Shown piece after piece: positions 53,874-62,101 of a stretch of 64,000 bases of DNA. The DNA comes from Microbacterium sp. PM5. GTDB taxonomy: Bacteria; Actinomycetota; Actinomycetes; Actinomycetales; Microbacteriaceae. The notes under the pieces were generated by a model that searched no databases, was not told the origin of the DNA, and saw nothing but the letters and a program-made list of their open reading frames with translations. The position numbers were made by a program, and so were the translations under genes. Location of the stretch: the NCBI RefSeq assembly GCF_003293595.1, contig NZ_CP022162.1, forward strand, positions 2,277,799-2,341,798, written 5' to 3'. Each line of letters starts with the position of its first letter. Within the stretch, counting starts at the first letter, position 1.

Positions 53874-55498
53874 TGAGCGCCATCTCCGTCGAATTCGAAG
53901 ACATCCTCCTCGGCAAGCCCGATCAGCTCGACCCGCGCGCCGCCGACCTCGTGACGGCCGCCGCCGCGATCGAGAAGGCCACCGCGTCCCTGCGCGGACT
54001 CATCGAGGGGCAGGCCTCGCGATCCACCGAGGCCCTCGCCGAGACGGCATCCGAGGTCGCCCGCTCCCTCAGCCAGGCGCGAACCCGCTATCGCAACACG
54101 GGTCAGGCGTTGCAGACGTACGCGGCCGACCTGCGCCCCATCCAGCAGGATGCGACAGCCGCGATCGCCACCGCGGAGTACTACGAGCAGAAGTCCGCGA
54201 CGATCCCGAACGACATCTCCCGTCGCGAAGGCGACCTGCTGCGTGCAGAGGCGGTCGAGGCCCCGCAACCCCAGATCGACGAGATCGAAGCCGACCTGCG
54301 CCGGATGCGGCAGGCGCAGTCGAACGCGGCCTCGCAGGTACAGGACGCCCGCCAGCAGCTGTACCGGGCGCGCGAGCGCCTGCGCGCCATCGCCGACGTC
54401 GCCATCAGCCACATCGAGACCGCCATCGAGGGCGACAGCGATTCGGCGTTCGACAACTGGAACCAGTTCTGGGACGGTGCCGCCGGATGGATCGGCGAGT
54501 GGGCGGCGAACGTGCTCAAGGGCATCCTCGAAGTCCTCGGGGAGTTGCTCGCGATCCTCGTCGCCATCGTCGTCATCATCGTCGTCATCATCATCGTGAT
54601 CGCGGTGCTCTCGGCGATCGCCGCCATCATCGGGTGGGTGGCCCTCGGCATCCTCGCCGCCCTCCTCGTCGGCGCCATGCTGCTCACCTTCCTCATCCGC
54701 GATGGCCTCGGCACGCCGATTCGCCGCAGCCCCGCGCCCGGCGAGGAGCTGAAGCCGAAGAAGAAGTACCCCTCCGATGCGGACGACGCCACCACGACCG
54801 ACCAGTACACGTCCCAGGACTACGGCGACCTCTTCGAGGAGGTCGGCCGTCAGGATGTCGCCGGTGGTGACCAGCGCACGGTCATCCGTGTCGTCGCCAT
54901 CACGGATGCCGCGGGCAACGTCATCGGCTACCGCGTGCAGCTGCCGAGTACCCAGAACTGGTCGCCGATGAACGGCGACGGCGCTCTCAACGACCTCTCC
55001 GCAGACGCCATGCTCGCCCTGTTCCCCGGCCTGGAGACGCAGTACAAGAAGGCCGTGTGGGACGCACTCGAGTCGTCGGGCGCGCTCGACAGCGACGCGC
55101 CGATCATGCTCACCGGGTGGAGCCTGGGCGGCATGATGGCGGGCGACCTGGCCACCGATCCGCGACTGTCCGGCCGCGTGCAGTCGGTCGTGACGGCCGG
55201 CTCTGCCATCGACAAGCACGCCGGCGAGATCGACCCGTCGGTGCGGGTGACGCAGGTCAACAACCGTTGGGACCCCGTGCATACGCTGGAGTTCGTCGGC
55301 TACGGACCCAACGACGTGCCGGGGCCGAACTGGCAGACCTACCACCCCGTCGACATCCGCATCCACGATGCGAACATGTACGGTGAGCTCGCCGACGACC
55401 TGGTTCCCGAGGTGCGGCCGGGCGACGAGATCTTCTTCGCCGACGATCTGAAGAACACGCACGAAGAGGTGTATGAGATGGTCTACAGCCGTGGCTGA
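53873..55498 (+). CDS. Putative T7SS effector: N-terminal helical domain fused to alpha/beta-hydrolase (lipase) domain
   Basis: 541 residues. Residues ~1-200 are long helices with coiled-coil character (LRRMRQAQSNAASQVQDARQQLYRARERLRAI), like LXG/ESX targeting domains. A very hydrophobic stretch (~205-280) follows, then a hydrolase domain with the nucleophile elbow GWSLGG (Ser417) and possible triad residues in NRWDPVH and IRIHDAN. It should attack lipids or esters. The next gene encodes a lipoprotein, as with the staphylococcal T7SS lipase TslA and its lipoprotein immunity proteins. Effector role is inferred. Confidence 0.75.
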   Translation: MSAISVEFEDILLGKPDQLDPRAADLVTAAAAIEKATASLRGLIEGQASRSTEALAETASEVARSLSQARTRYRNTGQALQTYAADLRPIQQDATAAIATAEYYEQKSATIPNDISRREGDLLRAEAVEAPQPQIDEIEADLRRMRQAQSNAASQVQDARQQLYRARERLRAIADVAISHIETAIEGDSDSAFDNWNQFWDGAAGWIGEWAANVLKGILEVLGELLAILVAIVVIIVVIIIVIAVLSAIAAIIGWVALGILAALLVGAMLLTFLIRDGLGTPIRRSPAPGEELKPKKKYPSDADDATTTDQYTSQDYGDLFEEVGRQDVAGGDQRTVIRVVAITDAAGNVIGYRVQLPSTQNWSPMNGDGALNDLSADAMLALFPGLETQYKKAVWDALESSGALDSDAPIMLTGWSLGGMMAGDLATDPRLSGRVQSVVTAGSAIDKHAGEIDPSVRVTQVNNRWDPVHTLEFVGYGPNDVPGPNWQTYHPVDIRIHDANMYGELADDLVPEVRPGDEIFFADDLKNTHEEVYEMVYSRG

Positions 55499-55952
55499 GC
55501 TGCGCCGCGCCGGAGTCGGGGCGACCATCGCCCTGGCCATGATCTTGACACTGACGGGATGTAGCGGGATGAATGAGAACGCGGTTTCCGAGCGGCTGAC
55601 GCAGGCGTCGGGCATCAACGGCGCGATGGTCGAGGTGCAGCATCCCGGTGCCCCCTGGGTCAACAAGATCGTCATCCGACTGTTCGTCCGCGACGCCTCG
55701 GCCGCCGCGGTCGCCGACGACGTGCGCGCCGTCGCCGCGTTCGCCGTCGATGATCGCGACCTGGGCGGTCAGCCCCTCACGCTCCTCGCCGTGCAGGGTT
55801 CGCCGGGCGACTTCTCCGATCCCCTGACGGCGACCATCACCGACAGTGCCTACGTCATGGGCAGCGTCTCCGAGATCCTCGGGGCGGGCAAAGGCGTCGA
55901 GAATATCCTCGACCTCAGCGCCGCGGACGTCAGCCGCATCGCACAGCGGTGA
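55491..55952 (+). CDS. Lipoprotein, candidate immunity protein for the lipase effector
   Basis: About 153 residues: signal peptide with Arg pair and lipobox LTGC (Cys24 from the GTG start), then a ~130-residue domain (MVEVQHPGAPWVNKIVIRLFVRDASAAAVADDVRAVAAFA) with mixed alpha/beta pattern. No family recognised. The GTG is chosen for signal-peptide length; an ATG at 55473 is also possible. Either way it overlaps the effector gene, and its stop overlaps the next start (GTGA). Outer-face anchoring is where protection against a secreted lipase would be needed. Confidence 0.7.
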   Translation: MAELRRAGVGATIALAMILTLTGCSGMNENAVSERLTQASGINGAMVEVQHPGAPWVNKIVIRLFVRDASAAAVADDVRAVAAFAVDDRDLGGQPLTLLAVQGSPGDFSDPLTATITDSAYVMGSVSEILGAGKGVENILDLSAADVSRIAQR

Positions 55953-56575
55953 GCGTCGACACGACGCCGCAGCTGCGCTTCCGGCTGCCCGGCGAGTGGA
56001 TCGCGGTCGACCCGCGCGACGAACAGGCGGCACGCGAGCACAGTGCGGTGATCGCGCGCGAGCTGGTGGGAGCAGCCGACGACGCGGTGCTCACCCGCCG
56101 CCGCGTGCAGCGAGGTTTCGACGAGGCGGCCGCTGCGGCGCGGGAGGCCTCGGCCCATCTGTTGCTGATGTGCCGCGAGATCGCGCCGGGCATCCCCACG
56201 CCCGTCACGATCACCGTGCACACGCCGATCACGATCACGCCGTCGGTGGGCACCGCGGCCGAGGCCGTGATGCGCGCGTTCGAGCTGAGCCTTCCGCACA
56301 CCGGCGAGCCCGATCTGCAGACGGCGACTCGAGTGGATGCCGCAGGCTCGGCCGTGCTGCGTCTGCACGCCGTGAGCACCCAGCTCATCGAGGAAGACGG
56401 CGCCTCCGCCGAGCAGAAGCGCCTCGTCGCCCGATACTGGTACACCGTGCCCGGCCACAAACAGGTCGCCCTCGTGCAGATGTCGACGCCGCTGGGTGAC
56501 ATCCCGCACGCCATGCTGGGCCTCTTCGACGCGATCGTCGCCGGCTCGTCGTGGAGTGCGGCCGACGCGGCCTGA
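55949..56575 (+). CDS. Mog1/PsbP-like protein of the T7SS locus
   Basis: 208 residues, no signal peptide. It opens with LRFRLPGEWIAVDP and ends with YWYTVPGHKQVALVQMSTPLGDIPHAMLGLFDAIVAGSSW, the strand-helix pattern of the Mog1/PsbP fold; the middle (RRVQRGFDEAAAAAREASAHLLLM) is helical. Function unknown; being cytoplasmic and last in the operon it could be a chaperone. The fold call is from pattern only. It converges with the next gene with three bases between stop codons. Confidence 0.6.
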   Translation: MSVDTTPQLRFRLPGEWIAVDPRDEQAAREHSAVIARELVGAADDAVLTRRRVQRGFDEAAAAAREASAHLLLMCREIAPGIPTPVTITVHTPITITPSVGTAAEAVMRAFELSLPHTGEPDLQTATRVDAAGSAVLRLHAVSTQLIEEDGASAEQKRLVARYWYTVPGHKQVALVQMSTPLGDIPHAMLGLFDAIVAGSSWSAADAA

Positions 56576-56578
56576 TGC

Positions 56579-57016
56579 TCAGCTGCGGGAGTGGCCCAGC
56601 ACCTTCACGATGATGCCGCGGCGGCGCAGCTCGGCGATGGCGTGCGTCTCTTCATCGACCGTGCGACCGAGGGCGTGCTTGTCGGCGACGACGACGACAT
56701 CGCCCGACACGAGGCGGCCGAACAGGCGGTTGAGGCGCTCGGCCCAACTCTCCCCGGTCTCGGGGGCGGGGTGGCGGAAGCCCTCGATCGGCACCCCGAA
56801 GTCTGCGAGGGCGTCACGCTGCGCGATCACCGACGGCAGATCGTCGCGCGCGACGACGAGTCCTACGAGGCGTGAGCCGGCGGGACGGGCCGCCCACCAG
56901 TCCGTGCCGGACACCACGACCGGCACGGCCGACGTGACGGCGGGCAGGGCGACCGACTCGGCGTAGTCGGCGGGGGCGCGCTGGTCGTCCGGCTGATCGG
57001 TGCTCACGGCATCCAT
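56579..57016 (-). CDS. Degenerate serine-recombinase (resolvase-like) domain protein
   Basis: 145 residues. It follows the resolvase catalytic fold: LVGLVVARDDLPSVIAQRDALADFGVP, then RLFGRLVSGDVVVVADKHALGRTVDEETHAIAELRRRGIIVKVL, matching the GDV-LDRLGR-RGV pattern. The nucleophile Ser of YARVS is absent (VARDD) and the Arg of DRLGR is Ala (HALGR), while the second Arg stays. There is no DNA-binding C-terminal domain. It is thus probably not a recombinase, but a domesticated dimer-forming protein of unknown role. Confidence 0.65.
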   Translation of the reverse strand: MDAVSTDQPDDQRAPADYAESVALPAVTSAVPVVVSGTDWWAARPAGSRLVGLVVARDDLPSVIAQRDALADFGVPIEGFRHPAPETGESWAERLNRLFGRLVSGDVVVVADKHALGRTVDEETHAIAELRRRGIIVKVLGHSRS

Positions 57017-57064
57017 TGTGTCCTACCGCGCCGACACGCGAGCCGATCCGCGACGCGATCCGGT

Positions 57065-58891
57065 TCAGTCGTCGGGGTCGCGTCGCAGCTGGATGCTGAG
57101 CTGGTCGGCGTCCAGCTGCGCGAGAGCGTGTCGGAGCGTCGCCGAGGAGTACGACCCCTCGCTGGATACCTCGACGAGACGCTCGCGCATGGCCTCGATC
57201 AGAGAGATCCGCAGGTCGATGACACTCGCGGTGCTGATCTCGGGTGCCTCGATCGGCGGGCTGCTCATGCGCTCGGCGAGCTTGGAGAGCACCTCGGGCG
57301 GAAACGGCTGGCCCGAGGAATCGGCGAGCCCGGGCGTGCGCAGGTGGGCCAGCGCCGCCTCACGCAGTTCGTCGGCGAGGCGGTCGGCCTCCTCGCTGCT
57401 GCTGCCGTCGCCGGTGGCCGACGGAATACGCAGCATGCGGATCACCCACGGCAGGCTCAGCCCCTGCACCATCAGACTCACCAGCGCGACGACGAACGCG
57501 ATGAGGATCAGCAGTTCGCGGGCGGGCGTGGTGTCCGGATCGAGCGTCTGCGCCGCGGCGAGGGTGACGACACCCCGCATCCCGGCCCAGACGATGACGA
57601 CGCCCTCCTTCCAGCCGAGCGGGGAGGCCTGGTAGTAGTCCATGTCGTTGAGGACGCGCCCGACGCGGGCGCGCACGCCCTCGACCCGACGCTGGGCGGA
57701 GGCGGCATCCGGCGTGCGCCGCGCCCACCGCCGCGCGACGCGCCGCGCCGCGCGCCCGGTCGTGCGCCGGACGAGTCCGCCGCGCCGCGGAGCGGGGTTC
57801 GGGTTCTCGCCGGGCTGCGGACGCAGATCGCGCAGGTCGCCCTTCTCGACGTCGAAGGCGTCCAGCCGATCGCTGAAGGCCTGCAATCGGTCACGCTGCA
57901 TCCGGCGGGCGCGACGACCGATGAGTGTCACCAGACCCGACACGTAGAGCGCCCGCACCGCGAGCACGATCGCCAGGGCGGCGAGGGCGAGACCGATGCC
58001 GACGCCCACGCCGCTGTGCTTCTCGATGTTGGCGCTGACGATGTCGCGCAGCTCCAACCCCATGATGAGGAAGACCGCGCCCTCCAGCAGCAGCTCGAGC
58101 GTGTGCCAGTTCAGTTCGTCCGACACGCGCTGCTCGGGAGTCGACCAGCGGGCCGCGCCCTGGCCGGCGGTGATGCCCGCCGCGACCGCGGCGACGAGCC
58201 CCGACCCGCCGAGGTGCTCGGTCGGAAGGTAGGCGACGAAGGGCACGATGAAGCCGACGGCGGTGTTCGCCACCGGCTCGCCGATCCACCGCCGCACCCG
58301 CAGGGTCAGCAGGCCCACCGCGACGCCGATCACGACGGCGACGAGCACGCCCCAGGCGAAGGCGCCGATCGTGCTGCCCAGCGAGAACCCCGCCGCGGAT
58401 GCCGCGACGGCGCTGCGCAGCAGCACGAGCGCCGTCGCGTCGTTGAGCAGGCTCTCGCCCTCCAGCATCGTGATGACGCGCGGGGAGATGCCCAGCTTCT
58501 TCGCGATCGAGGTGGCCACGGCATCCGTCGGGCTGACGATCGCCCCGAGGGCCACGGCGAGGGCGAAGTCGAGTCCCGGAATGGCGACGTAGAAGAGCGT
58601 CCCCAGAGCGAGCGCGCTGATGACGACGAGCACGACGGCCAGGCCCGCGATCGGCACGGCGTCGCGGCGGAACTCGATCGCCGGCAGGCGCACCGCCGAC
58701 GCGTACAGCAAGGGCGGGAGGATGCCGACGAGGATCAGCTCCGGGGGCACCGAGAACTTCGGCATCAGGAGCGAGGCGACGAGCCCGATCGCGACGAGGA
58801 TGAGCGGGCCGGCGACGCCCAGTCGTCGGGCGAGCACCGTCGAGACGCCGATCACCGCGATGCCGGCGATCAGCCACGTGAGATCGGTCAC
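57065..58891 (-). CDS. CPA1-family Na+/H+ antiporter
   Basis: 608 residues. Twelve or so membrane segments with the CPA1 signatures GAIVSPTDAVA and EGESLLNDATALV (ion-binding Asp pair), then a cytoplasmic loop rich in Arg (GRRARRMQRDRLQ ... RAARRVARRWARR, ~300-380), further membrane segments, and a ~120-residue C-terminal tail. It exchanges Na+ or K+ for H+ in pH and salt control. The GTG start lies eight bases after the mdh stop, so it is co-transcribed with mdh. Confidence 0.9.
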   Translation of the reverse strand: MTDLTWLIAGIAVIGVSTVLARRLGVAGPLILVAIGLVASLLMPKFSVPPELILVGILPPLLYASAVRLPAIEFRRDAVPIAGLAVVLVVISALALGTLFYVAIPGLDFALAVALGAIVSPTDAVATSIAKKLGISPRVITMLEGESLLNDATALVLLRSAVAASAAGFSLGSTIGAFAWGVLVAVVIGVAVGLLTLRVRRWIGEPVANTAVGFIVPFVAYLPTEHLGGSGLVAAVAAGITAGQGAARWSTPEQRVSDELNWHTLELLLEGAVFLIMGLELRDIVSANIEKHSGVGVGIGLALAALAIVLAVRALYVSGLVTLIGRRARRMQRDRLQAFSDRLDAFDVEKGDLRDLRPQPGENPNPAPRRGGLVRRTTGRAARRVARRWARRTPDAASAQRRVEGVRARVGRVLNDMDYYQASPLGWKEGVVIVWAGMRGVVTLAAAQTLDPDTTPARELLILIAFVVALVSLMVQGLSLPWVIRMLRIPSATGDGSSSEEADRLADELREAALAHLRTPGLADSSGQPFPPEVLSKLAERMSSPPIEAPEISTASVIDLRISLIEAMRERLVEVSSEGSYSSATLRHALAQLDADQLSIQLRRDPDD

Positions 58892-58898
58892 CGCCGAC

Positions 58899-59903
58899 TC
58901 AGATCACGCCGAGGGCCTGCACCGCGTCGCGCTCGGCGACCAGCTCGGCGACGGAGGCGTCCAGGCGCGCGCGTCCACGGGTATCGAGATCGAGCCCGTC
59001 CACCACGCGGTAAGCGGTGCCGTCGCTGGTGACCGGCGCCGACGAGTACAGCCCTTCCGGCACGCCGTACTCGCCGTGCGACAGCACCGCCGCCGAGGTC
59101 CAGCCGTTCGCCGTGCCGTGGACCAGGTCGTGCACGTGCGAGATCGCGGCGTTGGCGGCGGAGGCCGCCGAGGACGAGCCGCGCACCGAGATGATCTCCG
59201 CTCCGCGCTTCGCGACGCGAGGCACGAAGACGTCGTCGAGCCAGGATGCCGCGGCATCCGCCCCGCCGAGCTTGTCGGCCAGCGCATCGAGCACCGGGCG
59301 ACCGTTCACGCTCGCGTGCGCCACGTCCGGGAACTGTGTCGCCGAGTGGTTGCCCCAGATGGCGACGCCCTGCACCGCCGTCACGGGCACCTCCAGAGCG
59401 GCGGCGAGCTGGGCGAGGGCACGATCGTGATCCAGCCGGGTCAGCGCCGCGAAGCGCTCTCCGGGGATGTCGGGCGCGGACGCCGCGGCGATCAGCGCAT
59501 TCGTGTTGGCGGGGTTTCCGACCACGACGACGCGGATATCGGCGGCGGCGACCTCGTTGAGCGCCGCGCCCTGCGGTCCGAAGATGCCCGCGTTGGCCGC
59601 GAGCAGGTCGGCACGCTCCATGCCGGCGCCGCGCGGGCGCGCCCCGACGAGCATTGCGAGGTTCGCGCCGTCGAAGGCGGTGCGCGGGTCGTCGGTGATC
59701 TCGACATCGGCGAGCAGCGGGAACGCGCAGTCCTGCAGCTCGAGCGCCGCGCCCTCTGCGCTCTTCAGGCCCTGCGGGATCTCCAGCAGGCGCAGGCGCA
59801 CCGGGCGGCCGGCTCCCAGCATGTCGCCGGCGGCGATGCGGAACAGCAGCGCGTAGCCGATCTGTCCGCCGGCTCCGGTCACGGTGACTGTCGTCGCATC
59901 CAT
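58899..59903 (-). CDS. mdh: Malate dehydrogenase
   Basis: 334 residues. NAD site [33 protein letters not shown] with substrate Arg residues, [20 protein letters not shown] and the catalytic His in [11 protein letters not shown]. This is the cytosolic/actinobacterial-type enzyme of the TCA cycle (malate to oxaloacetate). ATG at 59903 is placed six bases after a TAGGCT -10 element, predicting a leaderless transcript. Confidence 0.95.
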   Translation of the reverse strand: MDATTVTVTGAGGQIGYALLFRIAAGDMLGAGRPVRLRLLEIPQGLKSAEGAALELQDCAFPLLADVEITDDPRTAFDGANLAMLVGARPRGAGMERADLLAANAGIFGPQGAALNEVAAADIRVVVVGNPANTNALIAAASAPDIPGERFAALTRLDHDRALAQLAAALEVPVTAVQGVAIWGNHSATQFPDVAHASVNGRPVLDALADKLGGADAAASWLDDVFVPRVAKRGAEIISVRGSSSAASAANAAISHVHDLVHGTANGWTSAAVLSHGEYGVPEGLYSSAPVTSDGTAYRVVDGLDLDTRGRARLDASVAELVAERDAVQALGVI

Positions 59904-59909
59904 GCCTCG

Positions 59910-59942
59910 AGCCTACGGCGACGCGTCACGGGACGATACGGT
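59910..59942. promoter_or_regulatory. Divergent leaderless promoters of mdh and metallopeptidase
   Basis: Only 44 bp separate the two start codons. Minus-strand TAGGCT (59910-59915) is six bases before the mdh ATG; plus-strand TACGGT (59937-59942) is five bases before the ATG at 59948. The -35 regions must overlap, so the two genes may compete for polymerase. Confidence 0.55.
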
Positions 59943-59947
59943 GGGGC

Positions 59948-60817
59948 ATGACCTTCAACAGCAATGCAGAGCTGGGAGGCACGACCGCACGGCGACGAGG
60001 CCGCGGGGGAGGCACCGCAGCCGTCGCCGGCGGCGGTCTCGCCGGGCTGGGCGGCATCGCCGTGCTCCTGCTCATCCTCTTCACCGGCGGCGACGTCACG
60101 AGTCTGCTCGGCGGCGCCGGCGGCACCGCGCAGGACTCGGCGATCCAGGGCTGCGACACGGGTGCCGACGCGAACGCGAACGACGACTGCCGCCTCGTCT
60201 TCGGCCAGAAGGCGCTCGACGCCTATTGGTCCACGCACGTGCAGGGCTATCGTGCGCCGCAGCTGATCATCGTCGACGGCGCCGCCTCGACCCGCTGCGG
60301 TACCGCCTCCAACGCGACCGGTCCGTTCTACTGTCCGCCGGAGGAGACCATCTACGTCGACCCGACGTTCTTCGGCGTGCTGCGCAGCCAGTTCGGCGCG
60401 CAGGCCGGCAGCCTCGCTCAGCTGTACGTGCTCGCCCACGAGTACGGTCACCACATCCAGCAGCTGACCGGCATCATGGACCGCTACCCGAATGACGGGA
60501 CCGGCCCGGACAGCAACGGCGTGCGCACCGAGCTGCAAGCCGACTGCTACGCGGGCGCGTGGATCGCCGACGCGACGGAGGCGAAGGACGCCAACGGCGT
60601 CGCCTACCTCCAGCGGCCCACCGACGCCGAGCTGCGCGATGCGCTGGATGCCGCGGCCACCGTCGGCGACGACAACATCCAGGCCCAGTCGGGCCGCGTG
60701 AACCCCGAGACCTGGACCCACGGCTCGAGCGCCCAGCGGCAGCGCTGGTTCACGGCGGGCTATCAGAACGGGCTCGGCGCCTGTGACACCTTCTCGGTGT
60801 CGGGAGGAGAACTGTGA
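59948..60817 (+). CDS. Neutral zinc metallopeptidase (YpfJ family)
   Basis: 289 residues. An Arg/Gly-rich N terminus and one membrane segment (~25-45) anchor an outside domain with zinc motif HEYGHH and the downstream Glu in ELQADCYAGAW, both typical of the YpfJ/putative neutral zinc metallopeptidase family; conserved Cys pairs (CRLVF, CGTASNATGPFYC) may form disulfides. Natural substrate unknown. Its stop overlaps the GTG of the next gene. Confidence 0.9.
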   Translation: MTFNSNAELGGTTARRRGRGGGTAAVAGGGLAGLGGIAVLLLILFTGGDVTSLLGGAGGTAQDSAIQGCDTGADANANDDCRLVFGQKALDAYWSTHVQGYRAPQLIIVDGAASTRCGTASNATGPFYCPPEETIYVDPTFFGVLRSQFGAQAGSLAQLYVLAHEYGHHIQQLTGIMDRYPNDGTGPDSNGVRTELQADCYAGAWIADATEAKDANGVAYLQRPTDAELRDALDAAATVGDDNIQAQSGRVNPETWTHGSSAQRQRWFTAGYQNGLGACDTFSVSGGEL

Positions 60818-61791
60818 ACGGCCCCGCCCACCTGGACGACATCCTCTACCCCGACATCGAGCCGTACGAGACCGGATACCTGCTGGCCGGCGACGGTCAG
60901 CGCGTCTACTGGGAGCAGTCCGGCAATCCCGACGGCAAACCGGTCGTGTTCCTGCACGGGGGCCCCGGTTCGGGCACCTCCCCGTGGCACCGGCGGTTCT
61001 TCGACCCCGCGAAGTACCGGATCGTGCTGTTCGACCAGCGCGGCTGCGGAAAGTCCACGCCCCACATGAGCGCGCCCGACGCCGACCCGCGCTTCAACAC
61101 CACCTGGCACCTGGTCGCCGATATCGAGCTGCTGCGGCGCAACCTCGGCATCGAGAAGTGGCAGGTCTTCGGCGGATCGTGGGGGTCGGCGCTCGCGCTG
61201 GCGTATGCCCAGTGCCACCCGGATGCCGTGAGCGAGATCGTCCTGCGCGGCGTCTTCACCCTGCGACGCCATGAGTTGGAATGGTTCTACGAAGGCGGCG
61301 CCGCGGCGATCTTCCCCGACCGGTGGGAGAGCTACCTGGCGCCGATCCCCGTGCTGGAGCGCTCGCGTCTGATCGAGGCGTACCATCGCCGTCTCACCGA
61401 CCCGGATCCCGCCGTCCACGAGCCGGCCGCGATCGCGTGGACCACGTGGGAGATGTCGACGCTCACGCTGCACCCCGACCCGGACCTCGTCGCGTCGATG
61501 ACCGATGCGGCCACCGCGGTCGCGTTCGCCCGCATCGAGAACCACTACTTCATGCACGGCGGATGGCTGCGCGAAGGACAGCTCATCGACGACGTCGGCG
61601 CGATCCGCGGCATCCCGGCGGTCATCGTGCAGGGCCGCTACGACATCTGCACGCCGATCATGACGGCGTGGGACCTGCACCGGGCCTGGCCGGAAGCCGA
61701 GTTCGTCGTCGTCGACGACGCGGGACACGCGGCATCCGAGCCCGGCATCGCCCGCGCCCTCCGCGCAGCCACCGACCGTTTCGCCACCTGA
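60814..61791 (+). CDS. pip: Proline iminopeptidase
   Basis: 325 residues, alpha/beta-hydrolase. Signatures: HGGPGSGTS (oxyanion loop), DQRGCGKSTPH, GGSWGSALALAYAQ (nucleophile Ser), QGRYDICTP (Asp) and DDAGHAASEP (His). It removes N-terminal proline from peptides in the cytoplasm. GTG start with GGGAGGAGA upstream and GTGA overlap with the metallopeptidase gene. Confidence 0.94.
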   Translation: MNGPAHLDDILYPDIEPYETGYLLAGDGQRVYWEQSGNPDGKPVVFLHGGPGSGTSPWHRRFFDPAKYRIVLFDQRGCGKSTPHMSAPDADPRFNTTWHLVADIELLRRNLGIEKWQVFGGSWGSALALAYAQCHPDAVSEIVLRGVFTLRRHELEWFYEGGAAAIFPDRWESYLAPIPVLERSRLIEAYHRRLTDPDPAVHEPAAIAWTTWEMSTLTLHPDPDLVASMTDAATAVAFARIENHYFMHGGWLREGQLIDDVGAIRGIPAVIVQGRYDICTPIMTAWDLHRAWPEAEFVVVDDAGHAASEPGIARALRAATDRFAT

Positions 61792-61810
61792 CCCCGCACC
61801 CCCGCACGCC

Positions 61811-61884
61811 GTGTCCCACTTTCGGCGCAGGGTGTCCCACTTTCTGTCGCCTGAGCGGGGTGCGGGCGACAGAAAGTGGGACAC
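61811..61884. repeat. Intergenic element: GTGTCCCACTTT units and perfect 20-bp hairpin
   Basis: GTGTCCCACTTT occurs directly at 61811-61822 and 61832-61843 and inverted at 61873-61884. The second copy is part of a perfect 20-bp stem (61832-61851 with 61865-61884, 13-nt loop) 40 bp after the pip stop. It can act as the pip terminator; the repeated-unit layout matches the elements at 5229 and 15859. Confidence 0.75.
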
Positions 61885-61934
61885 CGGCGGGGTGGATGCC
61901 GTGGCCTCCGCCGCCGGAGAACCGGCGGCGCTGG

Positions 61935-62101
61935 TAGGCTGGAACCACTTGCGGCACCGCTCCGGTGCCTCTCGCGTCGTAGAACGCTTCCCTCGCCGCC
62001 CGGTTCTGACCGGATGATCGGCTGACATTCTTCGTACGGCGACCCTGTGCGCATCCGCGCAGAGGCCACCGATCCGGGCCCCCGTGCCCAGAAACACCAC
62101 C
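61935..62101 (+). promoter_or_regulatory. Promoter (-10 TAGGCT) and ~150-nt leader of DEAD-box helicase
   Basis: TAGGCT at 61935-61940 would start a transcript near 61947, leaving an untranslated leader of roughly 150 nt with no other reading frame of note. Long leaders on cold-shock helicase mRNAs often carry temperature- or self-regulation. This and the hairpin element fill the 310-bp gap after pip. Confidence 0.45.

Noticed and set aside
56579..57016. Serine recombinase marking an active mobile element or inversion switch at the T7SS border
   Set aside because: Catalytic residues and DNA-binding domain are missing and no flanking inverted repeats or attachment sites were found.
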